Source: Tethya wilhelma (lineage: Eukaryota > Porifera > Demospongiae > Tethyida > Tethyidae). From it: a stretch of DNA of 64,000 nt. Positions 46,733-60,018 of this stretch are shown here, in pieces. Below the pieces are notes generated by a model. That model was not told the DNA's origin and searched no databases. It saw nothing but the letters and a program-made list of their open reading frames with translations. How positions within the stretch are numbered: position 1 is the first letter of the stretch; each line of letters begins with the position of its first letter. The stretch is from NCBI GenBank assembly GCA_964030475.1, contig CAXIPT010000002.1, forward strand, positions 20,015,320 through 20,079,319. The letters are read 5' to 3'. The translations under genes were made by a program, and so were the position numbers.

Positions 46733-49700
46733 ATGGATATCAGGGAACTGTTTAAGAGACAGGTGAGGAAAAAGAAAGAGAAGCACAAGGTATGTGTACC
46801 TGCATGCATATACATATTTCTCTAGTTCGTATTATTCATGTAAATTCCAAAGCTGCATGTTAATTATGGCAGCATCTTGCAACTAAACTGAAACTTTGGC
46901 CTATATAGCTAGTTCATGTGTTTAGTAGTGCACACTTGTGAATGTACATGTGAATAGTCATTGCTGAATTCTGGTTGCATGTTGTGCTGGTATGTACCAT
47001 TAATATCAGTCACTGAAGTTCGTTAATTAATTATATAAATTCGGCAGAGCTGGGTCCATATACTAAGCTAGTATTCAATTGAGCTGGCACTCTAGTCCTG
47101 TGCCACTAGGAATGCCAGTAAATCCAGATACTATACTAGAGGATACACTAAATACAATCATCGCTCAGCGCTCCAAAGGTCACATTCCCAATCCCTCTGG
47201 CCAAAATCGGCGCAAGTCTGGGCACCCAGGCAAAGATCGTCTCAGTACTGAAAAATCTTCAATCTAACTTGGCCCAAAAAGTCAAGAGGTGCTCTATCCA
47301 TGCTCTAAAGCTACAGTATTTCCCAAGTTGGTCTGAGACTAGTTCATGTTGAGGCAAACTTGAAACTGCTTTACTTACTTTTGTGAGAAACGCTGAAGTA
47401 CAGCCAAGATACGCCACGAAGTTTACCTTGGTCTGCCATGACATCCACGAAAAATCTCAATTGAACCCAAACATAACCTTGCTTCACTCGGAAATATGGC
47501 AATACAAAATCAATAGAAAAGTATATGGACTACCGGCTCTCTAGACACTTCATATAAATTATGTTTTATACCCATAATTATAGATCCCTGTAATCATTGA
47601 TGATGATGATGACGATGACTTTAAAGACTCAGCAACTGTCAAAAAGAAGCCAAAGACTTCTCCTGAGAAGGCAGTGAAACGGAAGAGGACAAGAAGACAA
47701 AGGATCATTGAGGAGTCAGGTACAGGGTTGATAATATTTAAATGCTCAGTACAAATGTCCGCCAATGTCTCTTCTGGTTCCATGCTCTCTTCTCTTGTGT
47801 AGACTCTGAAGATGACATCTCACTCAAGAAGAGAAAGACAGTGAAAACCACACCCACATCTACTAAGACTCCACCCACTAAGTCCAATGAACTGTCCACC
47901 AAGGAAAAGGGTACTCCAGGGAAGGGGAAAGAGAAGAAATCATCCACTCCTTCAAAAATGAACGAAAAGACTAAGAACAAACCCATCCTGACACTCACAG
48001 ACTTCTTTGGGTCAGCTCCAATCAAACGCAGCAAACCCTCCAAGGCAGCAGCTGTCCAGGAAAGAGAGGTGTCCTCCACCACCAGGGAGCTGAGGGAGGG
48101 AGGTGAAGAAGAGGAGATAAAGGCCATCCCAGAGTCCCCTGTGGATGTCCTCATGCAGAGCATCGATGATGAGGCCATTGCCAAGGCATTGCAGGAGGAG
48201 GAGGAGATGGAGATGATGAAAGAAAAGGTGTGTTGAGTGTAATTGATGAATGGCTTAGGTGATGGTTTTTATTTTGCCTACAGGAGAAGGAGGTTCATCA
48301 AGATGAAGAGTTTACAAGGACACTGGCCAAACTGGATGAGAGAAAGACAACCATGTCAAATGTAATAATTTAACATAATATTCTACCATAGCACTGTTCA
48401 CACACAATCAGTATTATGCATATACACATGTATACAGGCGTTAAACTACACACACACACACACACACATATTCACTCACAGACCACTCCCACCAAGCCAC
48501 CGGCCAAGAAGCTGAAGCTGATGATGGAGAAACTGCCTGTGAGTCGATCTCCTTCCAAGACCCCCTCCAGCACACCTAGCAAATCAAACGGACCACAAAG
48601 AGAGTCACCAAGGAAACCACCATCTTCAAGAGCACCTAGCAAAGCAAAGAGAGGGATAAACTATATTGACGACGATGATGGAGAGGAGGAAGAAAAGAAA
48701 AAGAGAAAGGTTCCAGCTGCTCAACCAGCTGTCAAGGCAGTGACCCCTACCAAGAAGAGTTCATCTAAAGGAAAAGCATCTTCATCAAAACATTTCAAGC
48801 CTTCTCCCACACCTCCTCCAGCATCAAGTCATGCTCATACACCCACACAAGCTAAAACTGGTCTGACGACTCCTAAACAAGTTACACCTGTTTCAAAACC
48901 ATCATCTTCAACTTCAACTCCCACTCCTCCCATCAAACCAACCAGAGCAGAGAGCTATGCCAGGTACCTGCACAGAGGAGGACCAAAGGCACCAGGGTCA
49001 AAACCCATCCCAGAAGGTATGAGAGATACTACACACTGAGAGGATATACATTTAGAAGTCTAAATACTGCATTTGTGCTGAAAATATTATGTGTGTTGGT
49101 ACTGCTAAGTTCGGCAGCCCCACCCACTATTTTGTAATGGGCGTGTTGAAATTTAATGTATTTAATTTTACTACTCCACAGTTACTGCAAGAATTTATCA
49201 ACCATGAAACTTTCATATTAATTTATTTATGGTAACAGATAATACTCTTTTACATCTCTCTCGCACACCCACACAACCTGTAGGAGCTGAGAACTGCCTC
49301 CAAGGACTGACGTTTGTAATAACTGGTGTTCTTGATTCACTGGAGAGAGAGGAAGCCACTGAACTCATCAAGAAATACGGAGGGAAAGTGACAGGCTCCA
49401 TCAGTGGAAGGACCAGCTACGTCATAGTGGGAGAGGAGGCAGGGGAGAGCAAACTGAACAAGGTAGGAGTAGGACATTTTAGTTTGTAATTTTCAAGGTG
49501 TAGGAGGACATTTATTTTGTGATGTTCCTCATCTTTAGTGTTAGTTTTGTTTGAGTGACTCAGTTTATGTTTCTCCTCCTCAGGCAAGACAGCATGGTAC
49601 AGCTCAGATCAGTGAGGATGGGCTGTTAGATCTCATTAGAAACAAACCATCTCCCAAGCATGGTGGTGGTGGTCAGCAGGCAAAGAAACCAACCAAGAAG

Positions 49701-52700
49701 ACATCAACAGCTTCAAAGAAGAAATCTCCCACTCCTCCCAAACCAACAGCAGCAGTACCCACCTACAAACGTACTTCATCCATTGCCACACCCACTCAAA
49801 AGAGTCGCACAGCCACTGCTACAGCACCTGTTGCCATGGATACAAGTAAACCAACTCCTACCGCATTAGCTCAAGGTGAACTACTACCTCAAATACAATA
49901 TCATTGTTGCACACAAAAACATAGCTTCATCCCCAAGCTCCCCTTTGACCTTTCACTCACGGAAAAAGGGGAGCCTGGGGACGAGGCTAACAAAAACATA
50001 CTGCATGCCATGAATATACTGTTTAGGTAATACCATAAAATGTGGAAAATTTCTCTGTCATTTATATTTCATGGTTTGAAGTAACTGTGAAAAATGAATA
50101 CCATCTATTCTCTAGGTGGTGGTGGTCATCTGCTATGGGTGGACAAGTACAGGCCCAAGTCCCTGAAGACTGTCATTGGTCAGCATGGTGAGAGGAGCAA
50201 TGCTAAGAAGCTGCTCAAGTGGCTGCAGTGCTGGGAGAGGAACAGAGAGACGGGCACCGAAGGGGGAGGGGCCAGGAGACCACCGTGGGGAGGGGGAGGA
50301 GGCCAGGATGATGGAGGATCGTTCAAAGCTGCCCTGTTGTCTGGTCCACCAGGAGTTGGGAAGACCACCACTGCAACACTAGTGTGTGAGGTGAGTACAT
50401 GGTGGTACCGTAGATCTTCTAAAAATTCGTCACCTCTTATTATTCGGCACCCTTTACCAGATTTATTGAATTTACCTCTAATTTTTCGGCAAAGGTCGTT
50501 ATGTGTATATACTAACATATGCAATTGAGCATGCGCACGTGGCACATGCGATGAATAATCTCTAAAAATTCGGCAAAGCTCGAATGTATTTAATTTTTTT
50601 GCGCCGAATTTTTAGAAGATTTACGGTACTTAATTGGAGATGATAATGTGGTAAATGTACAATAGCACAATACATTGTCATAATACGTACACATCAAGTC
50701 ACTGTCTATCAGGCTGGACTCATTTTCCACTTTAAACTCTTTGCCTGTAACTATCACAGTGCTAGCTTGATAGCTATAGCCTAATGTACGTTGATAATGT
50801 TCTTCTCTATCCTACAATTTAATGTCATAGGAGGCGGGCTATTCCATGATTGAGATGAATGCCAGTGCCAATCGGAGCAAGAAGACCCTTCAAAACGAAG
50901 TGGCCAGTCATCTCAGCTGTCTCTCCATAGATGCATTTATGGGTGGAGCCAAACAGGGTGTGTCCAGTGGGCGGAGACATGCCCTCATCATGGACGAGGT
51001 GGATGGCATGGCCGGCAATGAGGACAGAGGAGGGATGCAGGTAGAGAGAGGGGGGGGACACAGTTGGAGGGAAAATGAAACAGTTTAATGATCAAACATT
51101 TTTGTAATTCTCTCTCTCTCCCTCCAGGAGCTCATTGGGATGATAAAGACGACTAAAGTGCCCATCATTTGCATCTGTAATGATCGTCAGAGCACCAAGA
51201 TCCGATCTCTTGCTAATCACTGTTTCGATCTTCGATTCCAAAAGCCCAAGGTTGATCAGATCAAGGGTGCAATGATGTCGGTGTGCTTTAAGGAGGGACT
51301 TAAAATAGAGCCTCAGGCAATAACTGAGTTGATATTAGCCTCTGGGCAAGATGTACGACAGGTAAACAGAAGTTCTTTTGTGTGTACTCAATCGTTGGTG
51401 AATTGTTCATTCTAATTGTTGACCACCCATTGCAGGTGCTTCACAACCTATCAATGTGGAGTGCCTCGGATAAATCATTCACTGCTAGTGTGGCCAAAGA
51501 GACTGCAAAAGGCATTCAGAAGCATTCAAAGATGGTGAGCAAACACNTCTCTCTCAGAGATCACATGTTGTGTGATATTCTTACTTACACCTGATAGAGT
51601 CCATTTGATGTGGTGAGGTCAGTGTTTGTGGCCAAGGAGGGAGACAGGGAGCTGACACTCAACGAAAGAGCAGACCTTTTCTTTCACGACTACAACATTG
51701 CCAGCCTCTTTGTGCAGGAGAACTACATCTCAGCACGACCTCAGAAGGCCAAGTGAGTGGCTTGTTGATGAAATATCATGACTGAACTACTGAATTGTCT
51801 TATCTTTGTTTGTGTTCCTCAGAGGCAAGGCTAGTGAGGTGATGAAGTGTATTGCTAAAGCTGCCGACTCCATTTGTGATGGAGAACTGGTTGAGAAGCA
51901 AATCAGATCTTCGGCAAGATGGGAGCTACTCCCATTACAGGTAGATTTGTATCCACACACATGCAGATTTACAGCTCATACGTGTCTGTACACACACTCT
52001 CCCTCAGGCCTATTTCTCCAGTGTCATCCCTGGCAGTCATATGCAAGGGTTCTTTGGTAAGCCGACGTTTCCTCAATGGCTGGGCAACAACTCCAAGAGA
52101 GGGAAGTGTGACAGGACACTGCAAGAGCTGCAGAGACACACAAGACTAGCGTAAGTTTGGCAGCTGTAGGTCTAGTCATAGGCTGCCTGGTTCCCTCTAT
52201 AACCAGGAGAGATGAGCTCCTGCTATAATGTTTGTTTGTTTGTATGTATGATTCTTGCAGTACATCATGTAGCAAGATGGAGTTTGGAATGGACTACCTG
52301 CCATTCCTCAGCTCAACACTCACACACCCACTGCTGTCTCAGGTAAAGTATTCTCCTCTTAGACCCACGGTGATTATCATACCTCAACCACCTTTCTCTT
52401 GAACATTTAAATCAGTGTTGTTGATCATTTCCCTAAAGTTTGATTATAGTGCATTGGTTTGGAATTAATAATTAGACACTAAATTCCCGTCCCCATGGTA
52501 TAAGCTAGGAAAAGTGTACCCACTTTCATGTACACTAAATCCCGGTACTTTTTATTACTATAAGACTGCATGGGGCTTAGCGTACCCCTACGTTAAATCC
52601 TTCCCATATAATTATACAAAAGAAACTAGTGGACCCCTATGCTAAGTCCCTCCTATATATATGGGTGGGATTTTTAATGTTTTGTACACTGAGATTTTGG

Positions 52701-53488
52701 CCAGCCCACCACACACCCATATATAATATTATATATATATAGGAAGGAAATAGCGTACCCCCCCACACTAAATCCTGCCTATGTATATGGGTCATGGGTG
52801 GGAAAAGTCTAATAGTGTAATTCTATCCTAGCCCCTTTCTCTTAGGGGGCAGATGGTGTGCCTGATGTGGTGTCTTCAATGGAGCAGTATGATCTGAGCA
52901 GAGAGGACTGGGACTCCATCTTGGAGTTGGCTCATTTCTCAGGGAGACCAGACATTGCCCAGCAGATACCATCCAAGGTAAGTGTGAGTGTGTGTACAAG
53001 TATCACCTCTTGGTCTTCATGAAACATTACAACTGTATGTATAATCCATTAGCCTTCCAAAAATCCTCATTGTACCATACTTTACATTTAACCTTTGTTT
53101 GGTCCCACAGCATTTCATCATTTCTCCCATACACACACTCATCACACTCTAGGTGAAGGCAGCCTTCACTAGAGCGTTCAACAAGAGCTCCCACTCCTCC
53201 CATTATGCCACGGTGTCCATGAAGAAGGTCCAACAGAGGCGCTCCACCACGGACTCACTGGCAGCTGAAGGAGAGTACGGGGAAACAGCGGAGGAAGGTG
53301 GAGGTGGTAACATGAATGGTTCAGAACCGGACTCAGAGGATGAGGACTTGAGTTCCAACCCCATGATCAAGATGAAATCAAAGAAGGAGGCTGTGAAGGG
53401 TGGTTCCCAAGGCAGCAAGAGAGGGAAGGGGAAGGGGAAGGCAGCTGGTGGCAGTCAGAGCAGGGAGAGGAAGAAAGGAAAGAAGTAG
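46733..53488 (+). CDS. RFC1: Replication factor C subunit 1 (large clamp-loader subunit)
   Basis: Seventeen exons: 46733-46789, 47584-47719, 47803-48227, 48284-48361, 48482-49016, 49239-49462, 49584-49875, 50116-50390, 50831-51040, 51128-51361, 51436-51534, 51598-51752, 51823-51940, 52008-52150, 52261-52342, 52846-52977 and 53153-53488; 1176 aa, close to the usual 1150. N-terminal MDIREL; a second PIP-like motif TLTDFFG (about 150); BRCT (about 430-500, GLTFVITGVLDSLER, GGKVTGS); AAA+ domain with Walker A GPPGVGKTT (about 660) and Walker B LIMDEVDG (about 725); sensor-type ICICNDRQSTKIRSLANHCF; a C-terminal RFC1 domain; and a Lys-rich tail. It loads PCNA at primer-template junctions in the nucleus. 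The N at 51547 is intronic. Intron 1 contains a fragment (47079-47330) of unknown coding-like sequence. Confidence 0.96.
49922..49989. repeat. Short palindromic repeat in an RFC1 intron
   Basis: TAGCTTCATCCCCAAGCTCC ... GGAGCCTGGGGACGAGGCTA; the ends pair over about 24 bases with few mismatches around CTTTGACCTTTCACTCACGG. Related copies: 45649-45734, 40512-40594 and a half copy near 63690-63711. Confidence 0.7.
50406..50628. mobile_element. MITE with TA-type ends in an RFC1 intron, 223 bp
   Basis: The left end TACCGTAGATCTTCTAAAAA and the right end ..TTTTTAGAAGATTTACGGTA are complementary over about 24 bases with one or two differences. Inner repeats of AAAAATTCGGCAAAG occur in both orientations. 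No ORF. Confidence 0.7.
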
Positions 53489-53888
53489 CAGCTCTTAATT
53501 GACACTCTTGGCTATTACATAATACACATTGAATTATTAGCATTCATGATCAACTCTTCTAAAATTGCAATAAATTTTGTCTTCCTATCCCCTCATTGAT
53601 CACTAGACATCATACCCAGTATCTCACTTGTGACAATAAAACATTATCTTGTGCTTCTTTACAAACTCCATTACAAATTAGCATCATTTATTAAAAACCA
53701 ACACAATCTGTATTGTGCATATTCTTCTTTACACTGGCTCCAAACAGCATTACTTGTGAGGCATGATTCGTACAACAAAGGGTGGATAGTTGTATGTGTG
53801 TGTGTGTCATGTGGAAAGAGTTGACTGCAAGCAGCAGCAGATGATGACAACAATATATGCCAAAACACAAATCTCTAGGCTATAGTGT

Positions 53889-55747
53889 TCACTCTTTGGG
53901 GGGTTCGTCGGGGACCACTGTCTCCCCCTTGGTGGGGGTATTCCCCTCTGGGATGGTACCATCAGCCTGGTCTGTTGATGCCCATACCCGCTCCTGTGTG
54001 TAAAGGACAAAGGTCAAGTAAAGGACCCTTTAGGGGGGTTCTTGTTTGAAGGAGATGTGTGAATCTCCTCTCACCTTTAGTGAGGTTGAGGCAGTTCTGA
54101 TCTTGGCTCCCACGTTCTTCACCGTCTCACTGTCCTTGATAGCCGACCCTGTCTCCTTGATCTTTGTTCCAGTTCGTTTGAGAGCAGAGGAGGTCTTCTG
54201 CATGGTCTCACTCTCCCTGCACAACACACACACACACACAGACAGGAAGATAAGGACTCAAACAATGGCATGCATGTGTGTGTGTGTGTGTGTGTGTGTA
54301 CCAAACTTCATTCATTGCCTATTTTGAAGTTGAAAGTTAAGAGTCAGTCACATTAAACTTTCAAGGCAACATGGTTATCAATAGCTGGCCATTATTACTA
54401 AACAAAACAGGATACCAAAGTCATGCCTACACAAACTAGACTATTTCAACTTTGTGCTCCAGTCACTCACTTGATTCTAGTGCCAGCTGCTGACAAGGCA
54501 TCAGACGCCTTCTTCCCTCCCTCGTTCAACTTGGTCACTGTCTTCTGGTAGGTCTCGTTCTCCTCCACCTTGGTCTTCCAGCCAGTCAGCTTCTCATCGA
54601 TCTTACGATACCTTAAGTATGTGTACACACACACAGCATGAGGATCATTAGTGGGTGTTCAAAATATGTTGTCTGTGTATGTAGTAGCATTACTCACGTT
54701 TCAGTTTCCTGCATTTCTTTCCATTTATCGCCCATCACCTTCCACCCGTGAGCCATGCTCTGCTTGAACTCCACATAGGCTGTGATGCCCAGCTCCTTCT
54801 TGATGGCCGCCAGCTCATCCTCCTTGCTTTGTATCTCCTCGCGTAACCTCAGAATGTCATCTTGGAGCTGAGTTAGACCGAGGAGAAAGAGAGAGAGAAT
54901 TGATTGTGAGCACAATGACAGATGTAGTGTGTGTGTGTTATAGATTGCATTTGATTCTGTGATAAGTATTACAACAGTGAAAGTGTATGAAGTTAGCAAA
55001 GGGACTGAGTGGTATTGTTGAGAAAACAGTGCATGCCTATTAGACGTACTGTAACTAGTACACACGTGCCTCACATTGCAAGGCACAGAAATGCTACACA
55101 AGTGGGAGTTAGAGCTATTAGGTAGACACACACACCTGTTCTGCTCTGGCTGCCAGTCTCTCTCTCTCCATCTCCTCCTGGGTGGGCTCTAATTGGATAT
55201 CATCGGCAGGCTTCTGAGGTTCATCTGTCGACGTTGTGGTGGTCTTAGCAGGAGGTGCGGTGTCCTCAACCACCTCTGGAAGGGTAGGGAGAGACAGACA
55301 TTTATTTTAGCTTTTAAAATTGTTCCCGTGATAATACGCAGTGTAGTTTTATATCAAATTATCAGTGATTAGGTATGTGTGTGAGTGTGTATTGTGAGTC
55401 TTATAAGGTATGCTAGCAACCAACACAAGACAGAGAGATGTGTTGCAACGCACAGAGAGACAGTGAGACAAGAAACCCTTAGCTAGCTACCAGCAACAGG
55501 ATGTGAAACAAATGACAGGTATCTAAATAAGGGAAATTGGATGCTGACTCAATGCAATGCTGGTCTCCTTAAACTTCCTTGAACATGGAATTGACTACAA
55601 ACACTTGCACCACAATAGCAGTCAACCTGTTCACTCTCATGTGCTATCCCACAGGCTACACCTGTAGTGCAGCCCGGCCACCACACATCCACAAAGAGCT
55701 AGCAAATATACGTCTTTACCTGACGTATTGATCTCTGTCTCACTCAT
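53889..55747 (-). CDS. Tumor protein D52 family (TPD52/TPD54-like)
   Basis: Six exons: 55720-55747, 55136-55275, 54698-54867, 54471-54611, 54075-54216 and 53889-53993; 241 aa, phases consistent. The third exon encodes the family's coiled coil (LQDDILRLREEIQSKEDELA) followed by KELGITAYVEFKQSMAHGWK; the fourth has YQKTVTKLNEGGKKASDALS; the fifth has KRTGTKIKETGSAIKDSETV, all hallmark TPD52 segments. The N-terminal acidic/Thr-rich part is variable. TPD52 proteins are small cytosolic coiled-coil proteins linked to vesicle trafficking. Vertebrates have several paralogs, so no single symbol is assigned. It is tail-to-tail with RFC1 (400 bp apart) and head-to-head with SF3B6. Confidence 0.93.
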
Positions 55748-56168
55748 CTTGTTGCTCTTTGGTATTCTTGGTGCACCTGGTCAGTAAACAATCCTGCAAC
55801 ACACACAATGGAATACAGATAGGTAAACTACACAACCCTCTCCCCACTAAGCAGCTTTACAAGCTCTTAGTAAATAATGCAACCAGAAATAGGTTACTTT
55901 GCTTTCTTACTCAAAATATTTGCTTGCTGTTTAGCAATGCTAGGATTCTAAAGGTGAAACTAGACAGCTAGGTATTTATAGCATTGATTTCAAGCAGGAA
56001 CTCACCAACTAATGCGGCACTCACTTCTGTCTGCTCTCTGCAGAATTCTAGAACACAACAGGGTCAAAGTATTTCAGTCATGTGAGTATGACGTCAAAAT
56101 TGCATCATCATAATTGTACTTGTGTACCGTGTACGTACGTGTGGCTTGCTGTATGTATATGTGGCAAG
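55748..56168. promoter_or_regulatory. Head-to-head promoter region of TPD52-like and SF3B6
   Basis: 421 bp separate the two divergent start codons. The region must contain both 5' UTRs. GTACGTACGT near 56133-56141 and a TGACGTCA-like ATGACGTCA at 56089-56096 (CRE-type) lie close to the SF3B6 start. No TATA box is seen. Confidence 0.4.
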
Positions 56169-57498
56169 ATGGCGTTGGCAGCTGCGAAAAGAGCTAATGT
56201 AAGTGGCTAAAGTAACTCGTAAAAAATATATTTTGTGTTCTAAATACATACTATAAAACTAAAATCTTTCAAACACCATGTTAAGCGTGCCAGGACGAAA
56301 ACGGTGTATTTGAAGATGGGCATTAATTAGAAACAACACCTCCTTTGTTCTTTACACAGGTTCGTTTGCCTCCAGAAGTGAACAGAATACTGTACGTCAG
56401 GTGAGGATCAGTGCGGTGTACTTTCTACTGCAGTTCTAACGTACTATTGAGTGTGTTCTCTTTATCTTTCACAGAAACCTCCCATTTGAGATTTCAACTG
56501 AAGAGATGTATGATATCTTTGGCAAGTATGGAGCCATACGACAGATCAGACTGTGAGTCTAGACGTGGTGTGGGTGATGTTGCATGTCCCAAGTAATGTG
56601 CAACTAGAACTAACTTAACAGAGAACTAATAATAGCTGCCACATCATTCTTACATCAGCACCTATAGAGCGTTTTCATATGACGTCAGTGGTGTACAGAT
56701 GAATATGTAAATTAGTAAATGAATATGCAAATTAGCGCTAGTGATAGGGAGAAATGTATGGGAGAATTCTGTTCAGCTACTTAGCGTTTACAGCGCTCAA
56801 CAATCGGTTTATATGTTGTGGCTTACAAGGCAGTAGTGTCAAAAATCACCTGGAAGCAAGCTCTTGTTGCTGCAGTAAGTGAAAAATCCAGATTTGAAGG
56901 CTTTCTCCCATACATTCAGTACTTTAGCTGTACACCAGAAGGCAGCTGCTACGTGAACCACGCCCCAAAAATTGCGTAAAATGACGTAAATGCAAACGCT
57001 CTATACATGCCATGTGACTAATTAGGTCTACACACACACATACCTACCCACAGAGGATGTGCCTCCAATACTCGTGGTACAGCGTTTGTGGTGTACGAGG
57101 ACATCTTTGATGCTAAGAATGCTTGCGAGCATCTCTCTGGGTTCAATGTGTGCAACAGATATCTAGTGGTGTTGTACTACCAGCCCCACAAGGTGAGTGA
57201 AGAGTCTTGTGTGAGAGGGTTTTTCTTTGTTTTTTTTTGAATGTCAGTTAAATTGAGCTCGTGATGAAGTATAAATCCAACTCTGAAATGCCATGTTGAG
57301 TATTTTATGAGCTATTTTGTCTGATGCTCGTTGCTATTAGCACTGTCTTCTTTTGCTCTCTCTCTTTGTGTGTTGTTGACTTCATTGTCTCTTCTATTCT
57401 CTGCACAGGCCTTCAAGAAGATGAACAAAGAACTCAAGAAGGAACAGATTGAACTATTGAAGAGTAAATATGGCATAGACCTTGAAAAGGACAAGTAG
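56169..57498 (+). CDS. SF3B6: Splicing factor 3B subunit 6 (p14, SF3B14)
   Basis: Five exons: 56169-56198, 56360-56400, 56475-56552, 57054-57192 and 57409-57498; 125 aa, the standard length for this family. It is a single RRM. RNP2 is ILYVRNLPF; RNP1 is the RGTAFVVYE segment. The YYQPHK segment and the basic C-terminal helix follow. The protein binds the branch-site adenosine region as part of SF3b in the U2 snRNP. Intron 3 carries a 343-bp MITE. The start codon at 56169 (AAGATGGCG) has good context. Confidence 0.97.
56663..57005. mobile_element. MITE in SF3B6 intron 3, 343 bp
   Basis: The ends TATAGAGCGTTTTCATATGA and its approximate complement (TGACGTAAATGCAAACGCTC plus TATA) pair over about 24 bases. 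The outer TATA is compatible with a TA target site. No coding capacity. Confidence 0.7.
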
Positions 57499-57621
57499 CA
57501 AACTCATCACATTTCATCCAATAATCTATTGTCACTGTTTCTCTTTTTGTTGATGTTCATTAAATTCTCTTATACATGCATTAACATGTTACAACAAAAA
57601 AAAATGTGGCATACACTCACA

Positions 57622-58815
57622 TTATCTGATCTTAGAAAAGAGTGGGCTACCACCTAGCTTCATGTCTTTAGTAGAAGCTTCCAGAGTTTCAACTCCCTCT
57701 TTGTCTTGAAGACTGAACCTCAGGTCTCTATTGCTAATAGTCCTATGGAAGCCTAGTCTGTGCAGCACCTCCAGACTGGTGGCAGGAGTGATGGGATGGA
57801 GGAGACAGCTGCACAGCCTCAGGCTCTCCACTGCCAGGCTCAGCACAGTGTGGAGCCAGGCCTTCTCTGATGGTTGCTTGACTAAATTCCATGGTTTGTG
57901 ACGTTCTAGAAACAGATTAGTCTGTTTCAAAAGAGGAATGAACAGATAAAGTGACCTGAAATGGAACCGAGCTATAACTTACTTGGTGCATGCAAGCAAA
58001 GATTGCATGAAGTCCTTTATTGAATTCAAACTCTTCAAAGTATCCCTCAACAGTCTCTAAAGAGTTACAAAGACACAGTCACAGTAGGAACCCTCGATCT
58101 CTTTCTCTCTTTGCTAACCTGGTAGTTTCTTTAAGCTATTCACTAGCTCATAGTCCTCAGCTGTTGCTCTGCCAGTAGTTGTGCTCTGCTTGGAGTTGAG
58201 AGGAAAGAGATCTGTGGAGAAACTCAAACCAGGACCTGCTGGGTTCAGTTTCACAGCTGTGACTCTCTGTAAAAGATTTCCATAAGTATCTGCCAAGTCA
58301 GCATTCAGAATCTGTCCTATTCTTTCTTCCGAGTAATCTAATAAAAGGGACAATGGAGGAGAAATATTGAACTCTGACTAGATAACAAGTACATGATAAT
58401 ATCCCTCACCTCCATTGTGGTGAATGGAGCCTTCTTTCAGCAAGAAGTACCGCAGAGGATCTACACCAAACACATCCATCTGTTGGACAGGATCCACTAC
58501 ATTACCTTTACTCTTGGACATCTGTAGTCAGTTCGAGTGGAAGATAATAAATAATTCTTTAATTTATGCACAGATAAAAATTTCATACTTTAGTCTTTCC
58601 CATTGTCCAGTGTGCATGTGTGACAACCCTCTCTGGCAGTTCAAGTCCAGCTGCCAGCAGGAAGGCTGGCCAGTAGATGGCATGGAATTTGAGGATGTCT
58701 ATTCCAACAATGTGTGCAGTAGCCGGCCACGAGTGACCAGACTGAGGATATTTGGAGACAGTCAGGTAGTTGACTAGGGCATCGAGCCAGACATAGATCT
58801 GTTCAAAGCACAATG

Positions 58816-58851
<36 letters not shown>

Positions 58852-60018
58852 AGTGGCTATTTATACCAAGAATTAAGAGCACTCACTGTTTGTGTGTTGT
58901 CGTTAGGAACAGGGATACCCCACGTCAATCTCGATCGAGGGCGTGAAACAGAGAGGTCAGAGTTCGATTCATCAACCAACCACTTATGAACCTGTTTCCT
59001 AGCCATCTGAGGAACCACAGCTGCCATTTGGAGAGAAGTTAACAGTTGAAAAAAATGCTTAATTTCATTTAATAATTCTTTGCTCACGATAAGGTGGAGT
59101 GTTGACCCACTGGAGGAGCTTCTCTCGGAACGCAGTCAGTCTGAAGAGATAGTTCTCCTCCGACGACCACTCCACAAGGTGACCACTCTCAAGAGACACC
59201 TGATACAAAACACATCAACCATTCTCTGTATGCAGCCTTACAGTATTGAATACTAGTGAAGGTATTCACCATTATTGTTGTATTTAGTTACATACTTTGG
59301 TTCCTGGCTGTTCACCATCGGTGATCTGACTGGGAGATAGAAAGGTCTCATCTGGCACTGAATACCAGCCTTCATATCTCCCCTTGTAGATGAAACCTTG
59401 GTCGTACAACTTTTGCTGAGGTACATCAAACGTTGACATATTTTAGCCAATCACTTGATGCATCTGAACTCACCTACCCAGAACTGTTCAACCTGTGTCA
59501 CATGTCTACTCTCTGTGGTTCTGATATAGTCAGTAAACCCGACATTAGCAGCTGTAAACAACAGCTGCAGGAAGAGAGATAGCAACCGCCATTCAAACAC
59601 ACACACTCCTTTAGTAATAAACACCCACTTTGAACTTCTCCGACACACTGTCACACAGCTCCCGAGGAGAACAACCCTGAGTGGCAGCTGCCTTCTGCAC
59701 TTTGAGGCCATGCTCATCAGTACCACTGGAGAAGACTGCCTGTTCTACACCCTTCAGCACCTGCCATCGATGGGCAGCATCTGCTAACACTGCTGAATAC
59801 AAGTGGCCAATGTGAGGTGCTGTGAGTGTGTGCATAGATAATATGTACATGGTATTGTGTTGTTAATAACTGCATTTCATAGATAATTCTGAGCATATTC
59901 ACTGTATTTTGTTGCAGCTCTCACCAGCATTGACGTAAAAGATGGGGGTGGTTATAAACGAGTGTCTATGGACTGCAGAGGAGCACAGGTGTCTTGCAAA
60001 CTGAGCAAATCCCTGCAT
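57622..60018 (-). CDS. MARS2: Methionyl-tRNA synthetase, mitochondrial
   Basis: Eleven exons: 59925-60018, 59629-59819, 59478-59564, 59296-59415, 59088-59199, 58887-59020, 58589-58798, 58410-58521, 58119-58337, 57983-58056 and 57622-57921; 550 aa, phases consistent. The N-terminus ([20 protein letters not shown]) is basic and lacks acids, as expected of a mitochondrial presequence. The HIGH motif is in [11 protein letters not shown] (exon junction); the KMSKS motif is completed across an intron (GKTK / [11 protein letters not shown]). [26 protein letters not shown] and GKDIxKFH-type GIDILKFH are class I MetRS signatures. The short length and lack of a C-terminal tRNA-binding domain fit MARS2 rather than the cytosolic enzyme. 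Confidence 0.95.
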
